Below, in pieces: positions 7,683-16,780 of a stretch of DNA of 64,000 bases. The notes beneath the pieces are model-generated. The model was not told where the DNA came from and did no database searches. It saw nothing but the letters and a program-made list of their open reading frames with translations. The DNA lies in contig NZ_RKLT01000001.1 of the NCBI RefSeq assembly GCF_019599505.1, forward strand, positions 1,116,001 through 1,180,000, in the 5' to 3' direction. Position numbers and translations under genes: made by a program. The stretch comes from Haloarcula nitratireducens. GTDB lineage: Archaea > Halobacteriota > Halobacteria > Halobacteriales > Haloarculaceae. The first letter of the stretch is position 1, and each line of letters begins with the position of its first letter.

Positions 7683-8651
7683 TCAGGCGACCGCTCGTTC
7701 CTCGAGGAACGATTCGGCCGCCGCTTCGCCGTCGGCGATGAGCCGTTCGATGAACTCGGGGCTGCGGTCGAGTTTCGTCCGCCAGTGGAGGTCCGGACGC
7801 GCGAAGTGAATCCGCTCGATCTCCGTGTGCGTGTACTGGTCCGGGAGGTACCCCTCCTCTATCCACTCGTTGACCTGCTGGAGGAACCGGAGTTCGGCGT
7901 TCAGCGAGAGGTTGCCGGAGAGCTCGTTTCGACGGTCCGCTATCTCGGCCGACGTCTTCGGGACGCGGGCCCGCTCCTGCGGGTTGATCTTCACGAGCCA
8001 GATCTCGTCGGGGTCCGGGCAGTCCTCTGCCGTCATGAAGTCCTTCAGCGGCGGGTTCTTCGAGAACAGTCCGTCCCAGTAGTAGTTGCCGCGGTGTTCC
8101 GCGGCCTCGAACAGATGCGGTTCCGCGGCCGAGGCGAGCAGCGCGTCCGGGGAGACCTCGTCCTCGCGGAAGATTCTGAACTCGCCCGAGAGGACGTTGA
8201 TGGCGCTCAGGAGCAGGGCCGGTTCGGTGCCGTCCAGTAGCTCGGGGATGGCGTCGAAATCGACGTATCGGCCGAGCAGCCGTCGGAACTCCCCCTCTCC
8301 CCAGTGGGATCCCGGCGAGTAGTACGGGCTCTGTTCCGGCAGCGGAACGCCCATTCTCCCGAGGTGGATTCCCCACTGCACCGCGGCGTTCGCCCACTGA
8401 TGGGCGGGCCGGCGAGCGGCGAGTTCGGCCCAGAAGTCCCGCAGCAACTCCCCGGAGTCGCGGTCCGGATGGACGCGGCCGTACCACGAGAGGAGGGCGC
8501 AGACCGCGCCGCCGGAGGTCCCGCTTATCCCGACGATGTCGCCGTTCAGGTCGGGCTCTGCGAACAAGCGTCGGAGGACGCCCGCGGTGAAGGCCGTGTG
8601 ACTGCCGCCGCCCTGACACGCGATAGCGACTTTCGGATCTCCATCGCTCAT
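7683..8651 (-). CDS. Patatin-like phospholipase
   Basis: A 322-residue serine hydrolase. The oxyanion loop GGGSHTA is at 14-20, the nucleophile elbow GTSGG at 44-48 gives S46, and the second dyad residue is D193 in YYWDGLFSKNPPL. This Ser-Asp dyad arrangement is diagnostic of patatin-like acyl hydrolases. No signal peptide is present, so it acts in the cytoplasm, probably on lipid acyl esters. It has its own start (MSDGDPKVAI) and is not in an obvious operon. Bacterial relatives are often annotated as RssA-like; the physiological substrate is unknown. Confidence 0.9.
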   Translation of the reverse strand: MSDGDPKVAIACQGGGSHTAFTAGVLRRLFAEPDLNGDIVGISGTSGGAVCALLSWYGRVHPDRDSGELLRDFWAELAARRPAHQWANAAVQWGIHLGRMGVPLPEQSPYYSPGSHWGEGEFRRLLGRYVDFDAIPELLDGTEPALLLSAINVLSGEFRIFREDEVSPDALLASAAEPHLFEAAEHRGNYYWDGLFSKNPPLKDFMTAEDCPDPDEIWLVKINPQERARVPKTSAEIADRRNELSGNLSLNAELRFLQQVNEWIEEGYLPDQYTHTEIERIHFARPDLHWRTKLDRSPEFIERLIADGEAAAESFLEERAVA

Positions 8652-8725
8652 CTCGCTCCGGTTTCGGGCTCATCGCCGTAAATAACCGTCGGCGAGCGAC
8701 GCGCGGTACCGTCCCCGCCGGTCGG

Positions 8726-8839
8726 TTAGATGCCCTCGGTCTCGATGACGCCGGCCGATTCCAGAGTCGTCCAGCAGACGAACGCGGCGTACAGCCCCAG
8801 GAACGCGATCGCCTCGACGGTCGCGAGTTTCGAGGTCCG
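8726..8839 (-). pseudogene. C-terminal remnant resembling a sodium/calcium exchanger
   Basis: This open stretch ends with a stop at 8726. It encodes a short basic turn (RTSKLATVE) and then a membrane helix (AIAFLGLYAAFVCW). That is the arrangement of the last helix in CaCA-family Na+/Ca2+ antiporters. No start codon gives a whole gene: upstream in this frame the residues (PSDCEVPGFLGP) do not look like the missing ten helices. It is therefore best read as the surviving tail of a deleted gene. The family assignment rests on one helix and is tentative. The rest of the 8652-9019 gap shows nothing else I can name. Confidence 0.4.
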
Positions 8840-9019
8840 TGCGCGCGAAGACGACGAGACGAGCGTGGCCGGTCCGAGGAATCCCGGGACCTCGCAGTCG
8901 GACGGTCGCGACTGGAGAACGAGCGACCGCTCCCGTCGAATCGCGTTACAAAGTGACACAGTAACGTGGTAACGTGGAATCCACACGACTCTAAAGGCAG
9001 GCCGCCCAAAGACCGACAA

Positions 9020-9808
9020 ATGCGAGTCGAACAACTGGGCGACGGAGCGCCCGAAGTAGTCGTGGTCGGCGGCATTCACGGCGACGAACCGTGCGGCCCG
9101 GACGCCATCGAGGCGATCCTCGCGGACCCGCCGTCCGTGAAGCGCCCGGTGAAGTTTATCGTCGCCAACGAGGAGGCGCTCGAAGCGGGGGAGCGCTACC
9201 TCGAGACCGACCTGAACCGAGCGTTCCCGGGAGACCCCGACTCGGCGCTCCACGAGGAGCGACTGGCCGCGGAACTGGCCGCGGAGCTCCGGGGCTGTAC
9301 CGTCCTCGGCCTCCACTCGACGCAGTCCTACGACGGCATGTTCGCCCTCGTCGAGGAGCTGTCGCCGGAGCTTCGGGACGTCCTCCCGAACCTGTCGGTC
9401 GACGCGGTCGTCGAGACGGAGGCGGCCAGCGAGGGGCGGATCTTCTCCGTCGCGCCCAGGACCATCGAAGTGGAGTGCGGCTATCAGGGGTCGCCCGAAG
9501 CGGCGGCGAACGCCGAGCAGGTCATCAGGGAGTTCCTCGCCGCCACGGGCGTCACCGACGGGGAACTACCGGCCAGACGCGAGTCCCTGCCGGTGTTCCG
9601 GTTGGGCGACCCGATCCCGAAGGCCGCGGCCGACCAGTACGAGGTGTACGCCCGGAACTTCGAGGAACACCCGGCGGGCGAACCCATCGCCGCCGCCGAC
9701 GGGGAGCAGCTCGTCTCCGACGAGCCGTTCCACCCCGTCCTTCTCTCCGCGGAGGGCTACGAGGACGTCTTCGGGTACACCGCCGACCACGTCGGCCTAC
9801 TCGACTGA
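9020..9808 (+). CDS. Succinylglutamate desuccinylase / aspartoacylase family hydrolase
   Basis: A 262-residue M14-type zinc amidohydrolase. Zinc ligands are H20 and E23 in GGIHGDE and H99 in GLHST; the substrate-binding DLNRAFPGD follows at 64-72. A later Glu in TIEVECGYQ is the candidate general base. Haloarchaeal members are annotated as N-acyl amino acid deacylases without biochemical proof. ATG 9020 (MRVEQLGDGA) is used, because the 18 residues available upstream are basic and unlike the family. The gene is convergent with UPF0179, with a 6-base gap. Confidence 0.88.
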   Translation: MRVEQLGDGAPEVVVVGGIHGDEPCGPDAIEAILADPPSVKRPVKFIVANEEALEAGERYLETDLNRAFPGDPDSALHEERLAAELAAELRGCTVLGLHSTQSYDGMFALVEELSPELRDVLPNLSVDAVVETEAASEGRIFSVAPRTIEVECGYQGSPEAAANAEQVIREFLAATGVTDGELPARRESLPVFRLGDPIPKAAADQYEVYARNFEEHPAGEPIAAADGEQLVSDEPFHPVLLSAEGYEDVFGYTADHVGLLD

Positions 9809-9814
9809 GCCGTC

Positions 9815-10267
9815 TCAGGCGTCGTCGGGCGCTTCGAGTTCGACCAGCGTGAGGTCGCGGTCGAGCATGCAGTAGTCGTGGGGCGGGTCGCCGACGATCT
9901 TCTCGATGCGGTACTCGGTATCGAACGCCGCGCCCATCGGTTCGCAGTACTGGTGGCTCGGGCACTCGGTGTGCGGACAGGAGCCAGCGAGCGAGGCCTT
10001 ACTGCCGGCGTACGCGCCTTTGTCGGGGACGTTCGCGGGGATGGGCGCGGGCTCGACTTCGACGGCGCGGACGCCGGTGTCGTGGACGGCGCAGTCGAGG
10101 GTCTGTCCGCTCTCGCGGACGCCGGTGATGCGGTACCGGCGGCCGGGGGTGAGATTGAGACATTGGTCGCGGTACGGACAGCCGGCGCAGCCGTCGGCCT
10201 CGCCGCGGTAGACGAACTCCTCGCCCACCTCGGCGAGGCGCGTGCCGACGAGCGTCACGGAGGTCAT
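9815..10267 (-). CDS. UPF0179 family cysteine-rich protein
   Basis: A 150-residue protein with two cysteine clusters, CAGCPYRDQC near residues 27-36 and CPHTECPSHQYCEP near 97-110. This is the layout of archaeal UPF0179. Eight or more conserved cysteines suggest binding of zinc or an Fe-S cluster; no function is established. It lies 31 bases downstream of the DUF5820-like gene on the same strand, so the two are probably cotranscribed. Confidence 0.9.
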   Translation of the reverse strand: MTSVTLVGTRLAEVGEEFVYRGEADGCAGCPYRDQCLNLTPGRRYRITGVRESGQTLDCAVHDTGVRAVEVEPAPIPANVPDKGAYAGSKASLAGSCPHTECPSHQYCEPMGAAFDTEYRIEKIVGDPPHDYCMLDRDLTLVELEAPDDA

Positions 10268-10298
10268 AGCGGGGATAGAACAGCGCGGCAGATAAGCG

Positions 10299-10676
10299 TC
10301 AGGAACGTCCGGTCAGATCGTCCAGTTCGTCGAGGTACGCCTCGCGGGGGACCTGATACAGCGCTCGATAGTCCAACTCTCCCGACGCGAAGCGGTTCGC
10401 GAGCGTGACGGCGGCCTCGACGGCGGCGTCCCGGTCGGAGAAGGAGTCGGCGTCGCGGGACACCTCGGGTTCCAGATACAGCGTGACGTACCAGTCCTCG
10501 CCGGTCCGGTCGGCACCGGGGCGGCGCGTGCGTTTGCCCCGCGTGAGATAGATCGTCGGGAGACAGGGGGCCGGGAAGTTCTCGCTGTCGAAGACGTCCG
10601 GACGGTACGCCAAGATGAGTTTCTCGTCGGTCTCGTTCCACACCGTCCAGTCGTCGGAAAGCGCGTCGAGGTCCAT
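10299..10676 (-). CDS. DUF5820-like haloarchaeal protein
   Basis: A 125-residue acidic protein starting MDLDALSDDWTVWNETDEK. A beta-rich core (LILAYRPDVFDSENFPAPCLPTI) is followed by a helical second half (DAAVEAAVTLANRFASG). It matches my recollection of the haloarchaea-specific DUF5820 family; no activity is known. The start at 10676 is preferred because residues further upstream in frame are Arg-rich and the TATA box at 10746-10754 would place the transcript start near 10722. UPF0179 follows 31 bases later. Confidence 0.75.
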   Translation of the reverse strand: MDLDALSDDWTVWNETDEKLILAYRPDVFDSENFPAPCLPTIYLTRGKRTRRPGADRTGEDWYVTLYLEPEVSRDADSFSDRDAAVEAAVTLANRFASGELDYRALYQVPREAYLDELDDLTGRS

Positions 10677-11117
10677 ACCCAGGCGTTCTCGCCGCCGTCC
10701 AATACTCTGTCGGCTGGCGGTGCCCGCGGTCGTATTCGGCGGTGGTATATAAATGCCGAGCGAAAGGCGTGACCGATGGTGACACACCTCGGCTGAGCCG
10801 TCTCCGTGTTAGCGGGTAAAAGACGAGTGCCGAGAGGCGGTGGTATAGGTGTGTCGGGAAAAGGTACTTAGTGGTGGAGTTCTCATGTAATAAATAGTAT
10901 CGGAAACAGTTACGCACTGTCACCCGCTACCAATGGGGTGGGACCGTCCCCGCGTCCACCCGACCAGACCACGCATGACACCGAACACTCATCGGCCTGC
11001 GTCGGCGGGTCCTGTGACGGCCGCCCGCGAGAAGACACGGAGCGACAGGAGGTGGCAACCGACTGACTGGGTCCGGTCCGGCACCCCCACGCCGCGTGCC
11101 GAACTCACAGAGATAGC
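10677..11117. promoter_or_regulatory. Long regulatory gap upstream of the prkA operon
   Basis: No convincing gene lies in these 441 bases. A strong TATA box (tatataaat, 10746-10754) fits the minus-strand DUF5820-like gene. An AT-rich stretch with aataaatag at 10889-10897 could drive the prkA operon, giving a leader of about 200 bases. A 12-base direct repeat ggcggtggtata occurs at 10738-10749 and 10836-10847. An inverted pair gacacacc (10781-10788) and ggtgtgtc (10848-10855) lies between and beside these copies, suggesting regulator binding. A 62-codon plus-strand frame at 10933-11121 is Arg/Pro/Thr-rich and not credible as a protein. Confidence 0.45.
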
Positions 11118-13190
11118 ATGAGCAAGAACAAAGAGACACTCGAGGCACTGAGTCAGGAGTACCGGGAGACGATACCAGCGGACCTGCGGACGACCCACTC
11201 GTTCGACTGGTATCTCGAACAGCTGTACGACGAGCCGCGCATCGCTCGGAACGCCCACCAGCGCGTCGCGGACATGTTCGACTACTACGGGACGAGCTAC
11301 GACGAGGACGCCGGCGTCGTCGAGTACGAACTCGCCAGTGAGGACCCCCTCCACGACGGCGAGAACACGTTCTACGGCCGCGAGGTCCACGAGTCCATCC
11401 ACGAGTTCGTCAACAAGGTCAAGTCCGGCGCGCGCGGGTTGGGTCCCGAGAAACGCATCAAACTGCTGCTGGGACCCGTCGGTTCCGGGAAGTCCGACTT
11501 CGACAGGCAGGCCCGGCGCTACTACGAGAACTACACCCGCCGCGACGAGGGCCGGATGTACACGTTCCGCTGGACCAACCTCTGCGACGTGGTCGGCGAC
11601 CAGGACCCGGCCGACGACGTGGTGCAGTCGCCGATGAACCAGGACCCGCTGGTCCTGCTCCCGCAGGAGCAGCGCGATAAGGTCATCGAGGACATCAACG
11701 AGGAGCTCGACGCGCCCTACACGATCCGCAACGAGCAGGCGCTCGACCCGGCCAGCGAGTTCTACATGGACCGCCTGCTCGCCCACTACGACGACGACTT
11801 ACAGACCGTCCTGGAGAACCACGTCGAGATCATCCGCTTCGTCGCCGACGAGAACCAGCGACAGGGGATCGAGACGTTCGAGCCCAAAGACAAGAAGAAC
11901 CAGGACGAGACCGAGCTCACCGGCGACGTCAACTACTCGAAGATCGCCATCTACGGCGAGAGCGACCCGCGGGCGTTCGACTACTCCGGCGCGTTCTGTA
12001 ACGCCAACCGGGGCATCTTCTCCGGCGAGGAACTGCTGAAGCTCCAGCGCGAGTTCCTCTACGACTTCCTCCACGCCAGTCAGGAACAGACGATAAAGCC
12101 GAAGAACAACCCCCGTATCGACATCGACCAGGTCATCGTCGGTCGGACGAACATGCCCGAGTACCGCGACAAGAAGGGCGACGAGAAGATGGAGGCGTTC
12201 AACGACCGGACCAAGCGCATCGACTTCCCCTACGTCCTCCAGTACGAGGAGGAGGCCAAGATCTACCGGAAGATGCTCCGGAACGCGGACCTGCCGGACA
12301 TCCAGGTCGAGCCGCACACGCTGGAGATGGCGGGTCTGTTCGGCGTCCTCACCCGCATCGAGGAACCCGACACGGAGTCCGTCGACCTCGTCCAGAAGGC
12401 GAAAGCCTACAACGGCGAGATCGACGAGGCCGACGACATCGACGTGAAGAAGCTCCGCGACGAGGCCTCGAAGACCGCCGAGATCGGCGAGGGGATGGAG
12501 GGCGTCTCACCGCGGTTCATCGGCGACGAGATCTCGGAGGCCATCATGGACTCGATGCACCGCGAGCGCGACTTCCTCTCGCCGCTGACGACGTTCAACC
12601 ACCTCGAGGGCAACCTCGAAAATCACGGCTCCATCGACGAGGAGTCCTTCGACCAGTACTACCGCTACCTCGAACTCGTCCGCGAGGAGTACAAGGAGCG
12701 GGCCATCGAGGACGTGCGCCACGCGCTGGCCTACGACATGGACGAGATCCAGCGCCAGGGCGAGAAGTACATGGACCACGTCATGGCCTACATCGACGAC
12801 GACACCGTCGAGGACGAGCTCACGGGCCGCGAACAGGAGCCCGACGAGCAGTTCCTCCGGTCGGTCGAGGAGAAGCTCAACCTGCCAGAGGACCGCAAAG
12901 ACGACTTCCGACAGGAGGTCTCGAACTGGGTCTCCCGTCGTGCCCGCGAGGGCGACACGTTCAACCCGCAGGACAACGACCGCCTGCGCCGCGCCTTAGA
13001 GCGCAAGCTCTGGGAGGACAAGAAGCACAACATCAACTTCTCGGCGCTGGTCTCGAGCGGCGAGATGGACGACGACGAGCGCAACCAGTGGATCGACGCG
13101 CTCATCGAGCAGGGCTACTCCGAGGAGGGCGCGCGCGAAGTGCTCGAGTTCGCCGGCGCGGAGGTCGCCAAGAGCGAGATGGAGGACTAG
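11118..13190 (+). CDS. prkA: PrkA-type serine protein kinase (first copy)
   Basis: A 690-residue AAA+-derived protein of the PrkA/YeaG family, with the P-loop GPVGSGKS at 119-126. A long helical region then leads to a C-terminal domain that is kinase-related in the family. PrkA-family proteins are Ser/Thr kinases in bacteria; the Bacillus protein has also been reported as a Lon-like protease. In enterics, YeaG acts with YeaH in nitrogen and stress responses. Here it opens a four-gene operon with a second PrkA, DUF444 and SpoVR. Its stop codon directly abuts the next ATG, which implies coupled translation. Targets in archaea are unknown. Confidence 0.92.
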   Translation: MSKNKETLEALSQEYRETIPADLRTTHSFDWYLEQLYDEPRIARNAHQRVADMFDYYGTSYDEDAGVVEYELASEDPLHDGENTFYGREVHESIHEFVNKVKSGARGLGPEKRIKLLLGPVGSGKSDFDRQARRYYENYTRRDEGRMYTFRWTNLCDVVGDQDPADDVVQSPMNQDPLVLLPQEQRDKVIEDINEELDAPYTIRNEQALDPASEFYMDRLLAHYDDDLQTVLENHVEIIRFVADENQRQGIETFEPKDKKNQDETELTGDVNYSKIAIYGESDPRAFDYSGAFCNANRGIFSGEELLKLQREFLYDFLHASQEQTIKPKNNPRIDIDQVIVGRTNMPEYRDKKGDEKMEAFNDRTKRIDFPYVLQYEEEAKIYRKMLRNADLPDIQVEPHTLEMAGLFGVLTRIEEPDTESVDLVQKAKAYNGEIDEADDIDVKKLRDEASKTAEIGEGMEGVSPRFIGDEISEAIMDSMHRERDFLSPLTTFNHLEGNLENHGSIDEESFDQYYRYLELVREEYKERAIEDVRHALAYDMDEIQRQGEKYMDHVMAYIDDDTVEDELTGREQEPDEQFLRSVEEKLNLPEDRKDDFRQEVSNWVSRRAREGDTFNPQDNDRLRRALERKLWEDKKHNINFSALVSSGEMDDDERNQWIDALIEQGYSEEGAREVLEFAGAEVAKSEMED

Positions 13191-15473
13191 ATGAACGGCG
13201 AGGAGTACATCGGCCGGGCGGACGAGTCGCTCGATGCGACCTACGAGGCCCCGATGAGCCTCGCGGAGTACGTCGACACGGTGCTCGAGACGCCCGAGAT
13301 AGCCGCCCACGCCTCGAAGTACCTGCTTGCGGCCATCGAAGCGGCCGGGACGCGCACCGTCATCGAGGAGGGCGAGGAGAAGGAGCGCTACCGCTTCTTC
13401 GACGACCCGCACAACGACGGGGAACACGCCATCCTCGGCAACACGGAGGTGCTGAACGCCTTCGTCGACGACCTGCGCTCCATCGCCGCCGGGCGCGGGA
13501 AAGACGAGAAGATAGTCTGGCTCGAAGGGCCGACGGCGACCGGCAAGTCCGAGCTCAAGCGGTGTCTCATCAACGGCCTGCGGGAGTACTCGAAGACGCC
13601 CGAGGGCCGGCGCTACACCGTCGAGTGGAACGTCGCCGGCGCGGGCGGGAGCGACAGCGCCCTGACCTACGGGGACGTGCCGGTCGAGGACGAGGACGAC
13701 TGGTACGAGAGCCCGGTGCAGGTCCACCCGCTGACGGTGTTCCCGAAGGACGTCCGCGCGGACCTGCTGGCCGCCATCAACGAGCAACTGGACGACCACA
13801 TCGAGATCCACGTCGACGGCGACTTAGACCCGTTCTCGCGAGAGGCCTACGACTACTTAGAGGAGCAGTACCGGAGGCAGGGAGCCGAGGACCTGTTCTC
13901 CGCGGTCACGGACCCCGGCCACCTCCGGGTGAAGAACTTCGTCGTCGACATCGGCCGCGGTATCGGCGTCCTCCACTCCGAAGACGAGGGGACGCCCAAG
14001 GAGCGGCTGGTCGGGTCGTGGATGCACGGGATGCTCCGCGAACTCGACTCGCGGGGCCGGAAGAACCCGCAGGCGTTCTCCTACGACGGCGTCCTCTCGC
14101 AGGGCAACGGCCTGCTGACGGTCGTCGAGGACGCCGCCCAGCACGCCGACCTGCTCCAGAAACTGCTGAACGTGCCCGACGAGAGCCGCGTCAAGCTCGA
14201 CAAGGGCATCGGGATGGACGTCGATACGCAACTGGTCATCATCTCGAACCCCGATCTCGAAGCCCAGTTGAATCAGCACGCAGAGCGCGAGGGCCAGGAC
14301 CCGCTGAAGGCGCTGAAACGGCGGCTGGACAAACACGAGTTCACGTACCTGACGAACCTCTCGCTGGAAGCGCAGTTGCTCCGCCGGGAGCTGACCAACG
14401 AGACGAGCGTCTGGGACCCCGACTCCTGGGAGGAGTTGGAGACGTGGATTCAGGAGCCGGTGACCGTCGCCGTCCGCGACGAGGCCGAGACGGCCACGGA
14501 GAAGGAACTGGCCCCCCACACCATCGAGGCGGCGGCGCTGTACGCCGTCGTCTCCCGGCTCGACGCCGCGCCGGTCCCGAACGGGCTGGACCTCGTCGAC
14601 AAGGCGCTGCTGTTCGACCGCGGCTACCTGATGGAGGGCGACGAGCGGGTCGACATCGACGATTACGACGTCGAGAAGACCGACGCCGACGGCGACCACG
14701 GCATCCCCGTGACCTACGTCCGCGACATCGTCGCCGACCTGCTCCACGAGACGCAAGACCGCCACCACCCCGACTTACCCGTCGAACACGTCATCATGCC
14801 GCGAGACGTCCTCAACGCCATCGCGGAGGGGCTCGGCGACGCGCCGGTGTTCTCGGCGGCGGAGGCCGGCGAGTACGAGGAGCGCGTCGTCCCCGTGAAG
14901 AACCACGTCTTCGGCGAGCAGGAGCGGGACGTCCTGGACGCGATGATGCGGGATAAGCGCGTCGACGAGTCCACCGTCGAGGAGTACATCGAACACGTCT
15001 ACGCGTGGGCCAGCGACGAGCAGATAGAGAACGCCCGCGGCGAGTACGTCGACCCGGACCCGCTGAAGATGAAGGTGTTCGAGATCGAGCACCTCGGCCG
15101 GTTCGACGAGGACAACTACGCTGACAACGACCCCGACGAGGCCGTTGAGGCGTTCCGCACGGACAAGATCATCACGGCGCTGAACCGCCACGCGTGGCAG
15201 CGTCGCGACGAGGAGTTCCGCGTCGGCGACGTCTCCCCCAAGGAGATCCCGGTCATCAAGACCGTCCTCGGGAGCCACGACTGGGACGACGTCAAGCGGA
15301 CCTACGAGGACTTCGACCCCCGGCAGTGGGACAACCCGCCGTCGGGGACCGAGACGGCCCGCCTCAAGGAGAAGACCGTCGAGAACATGGTCGACATGCG
15401 CGGGTACAGCGAGGCCACCGCCGAGCTGACCAGCCGACACGTCATGAGCCAGGTGAGTTACAGATGGGACTGA
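13191..15473 (+). CDS. PrkA-family protein (second, divergent copy)
   Basis: A 760-residue relative of the first PrkA with the P-loop GPTATGKS at 113-120. It is longer and quite diverged, so the pair is an old duplication rather than a recent one. It keeps the region read as [12 protein letters not shown] (compare SVDLVQKAKAY in copy one). Having two PrkA proteins side by side is a feature of halophilic archaea. It suggests a hetero-complex, or two kinases in a relay, acting on the DUF444/SpoVR partners. The ATG follows the upstream stop with no gap, and the end overlaps the DUF444 gene by 10 bases. Confidence 0.88.
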   Translation: MNGEEYIGRADESLDATYEAPMSLAEYVDTVLETPEIAAHASKYLLAAIEAAGTRTVIEEGEEKERYRFFDDPHNDGEHAILGNTEVLNAFVDDLRSIAAGRGKDEKIVWLEGPTATGKSELKRCLINGLREYSKTPEGRRYTVEWNVAGAGGSDSALTYGDVPVEDEDDWYESPVQVHPLTVFPKDVRADLLAAINEQLDDHIEIHVDGDLDPFSREAYDYLEEQYRRQGAEDLFSAVTDPGHLRVKNFVVDIGRGIGVLHSEDEGTPKERLVGSWMHGMLRELDSRGRKNPQAFSYDGVLSQGNGLLTVVEDAAQHADLLQKLLNVPDESRVKLDKGIGMDVDTQLVIISNPDLEAQLNQHAEREGQDPLKALKRRLDKHEFTYLTNLSLEAQLLRRELTNETSVWDPDSWEELETWIQEPVTVAVRDEAETATEKELAPHTIEAAALYAVVSRLDAAPVPNGLDLVDKALLFDRGYLMEGDERVDIDDYDVEKTDADGDHGIPVTYVRDIVADLLHETQDRHHPDLPVEHVIMPRDVLNAIAEGLGDAPVFSAAEAGEYEERVVPVKNHVFGEQERDVLDAMMRDKRVDESTVEEYIEHVYAWASDEQIENARGEYVDPDPLKMKVFEIEHLGRFDEDNYADNDPDEAVEAFRTDKIITALNRHAWQRRDEEFRVGDVSPKEIPVIKTVLGSHDWDDVKRTYEDFDPRQWDNPPSGTETARLKEKTVENMVDMRGYSEATAELTSRHVMSQVSYRWD

Positions 15474-16780
15474 AAGACGACCTCGAACGGTACCGCGAGA
15501 TCGGCGAGGAGCGGCGACAGGACCTCGCCGAGTTCATCCAGTACGGCGACCTCGGCGGTTCGCGCGGCGACGAGGTCCGCATCCCTATCAAGATAGTCGA
15601 CCTGCCGGAGTTCGCCTACGACCAGCGAGACCAGGGCGGCGTCGGGCAGGGCGAGGGGGCCGAACCGGGCGACCCGGTCGGCCAGCCACAGCCCCAGCCC
15701 GGCGACGACGGCGACGAGGACGGCGAGCCCGGCGAGGAGGGCGGCGAACACGAGTACTACGAGATGGACCCCGAGGAGTTCGCCGAGGAACTGGACGAGC
15801 GACTCGGCCTCGACCTGGACCCGAAGGGGAAGAAGGTCATCGAGGAGACGGAGGGCGACTTCACGGACATCACGCGGACGGGGCCGTCCTCGACGCTGGA
15901 CTTCGAGCGCCTGTTCAAGCAGGGCCTGAAGCGCAAGTTGGCGATGGACTTCGACGAGGACTACGTCCGCGAGGCGCTGAAAGTCGACGGCTGGGGACCG
16001 GCGACGGTGTTCGAGTGGGCGCGCGAGCGGAACATCGTCGTCTCGAAGGCGTGGATAGAGGACGCCTACGAGGACGTCCCCGACGACGAGAAGACGACGT
16101 GGGCGTCCATCGAGGAGATGGAGGCGAACGTCGAGCAGACGGACACGCCACAGCGCATCCGCCGGGAGGGCGTCCAGGAGATTCCGTTCCGCCGGGAGGA
16201 CGAGCGCTACCGCTACCCCGAGATCGTCGAGGAGCGCGAGAAGAACGTCGTCGTCGTCAACATCCGGGACGTCTCCGGGTCGATGCGCCAGAAGAAGCGC
16301 GAACTCGTCGAGCGGACGTTCACGCCGCTGGACTGGTACCTCCAGGGGAAGTACGACAATGCCGAGTTCGTCTACATCGCCCACGACGCCGACGCCTGGG
16401 AGGTCGACCGCGACGAGTTCTTCGGCATCCGCTCCGGCGGCGGGACGCGCATCTCCAGCGCCTACGACCTCGCGGCGGCCATCCTCGAAGAGGAGTACCC
16501 CTGGAGCGAGTGGAACCGCTACGTCTTCGCCGCCGGCGACTCGGAGAACTCCTCGAACGACACCGAGGAGAAGGTCATCCCGATGATGGAGCAGATCCCG
16601 GCGAACCTCCACGCCTACGTGGAGACCCAGCCCAGCGGCAACGCCATCAACGCGACCCACGCCGAGGAAGTGGAGCGGAGCTTCCGCGACAGCGACAACG
16701 TGGCGGTGGCGTACGTCTCCTCGCCGGAGGACGTCATCGACGCCATCTACGAGATACTCAGCACGGAGGAAGAGGGATGA
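15464..16780 (+). CDS. DUF444 / YeaH-YhbH family protein
   Basis: A 438-residue protein with an N-terminal helical part and a Gly/Glu/Asp/Pro-rich low-complexity linker (about 58-97). Its C-terminal von Willebrand A-like domain has the MIDAS motif DVSGS (D269, S271, S273). In bacteria this family (YeaH, Bacillus YhbH) is encoded next to PrkA and SpoVR and has been proposed as a PrkA partner or substrate. The start at 15464 overlaps the preceding gene by 10 bases; upstream in-frame codons belong to the shadow of prkA2. The end overlaps spoVR by ATGA. Confidence 0.92.
   Translation: MGLKDDLERYREIGEERRQDLAEFIQYGDLGGSRGDEVRIPIKIVDLPEFAYDQRDQGGVGQGEGAEPGDPVGQPQPQPGDDGDEDGEPGEEGGEHEYYEMDPEEFAEELDERLGLDLDPKGKKVIEETEGDFTDITRTGPSSTLDFERLFKQGLKRKLAMDFDEDYVREALKVDGWGPATVFEWARERNIVVSKAWIEDAYEDVPDDEKTTWASIEEMEANVEQTDTPQRIRREGVQEIPFRREDERYRYPEIVEEREKNVVVVNIRDVSGSMRQKKRELVERTFTPLDWYLQGKYDNAEFVYIAHDADAWEVDRDEFFGIRSGGGTRISSAYDLAAAILEEEYPWSEWNRYVFAAGDSENSSNDTEEKVIPMMEQIPANLHAYVETQPSGNAINATHAEEVERSFRDSDNVAVAYVSSPEDVIDAIYEILSTEEEG

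Noticed and set aside
10933..11121. 62-codon plus-strand ORF just before prkA
   Set aside because: Composition is Thr/Pro/Arg-rich without pattern, it lies in the probable prkA leader, and it overlaps the prkA ATG only by chance.
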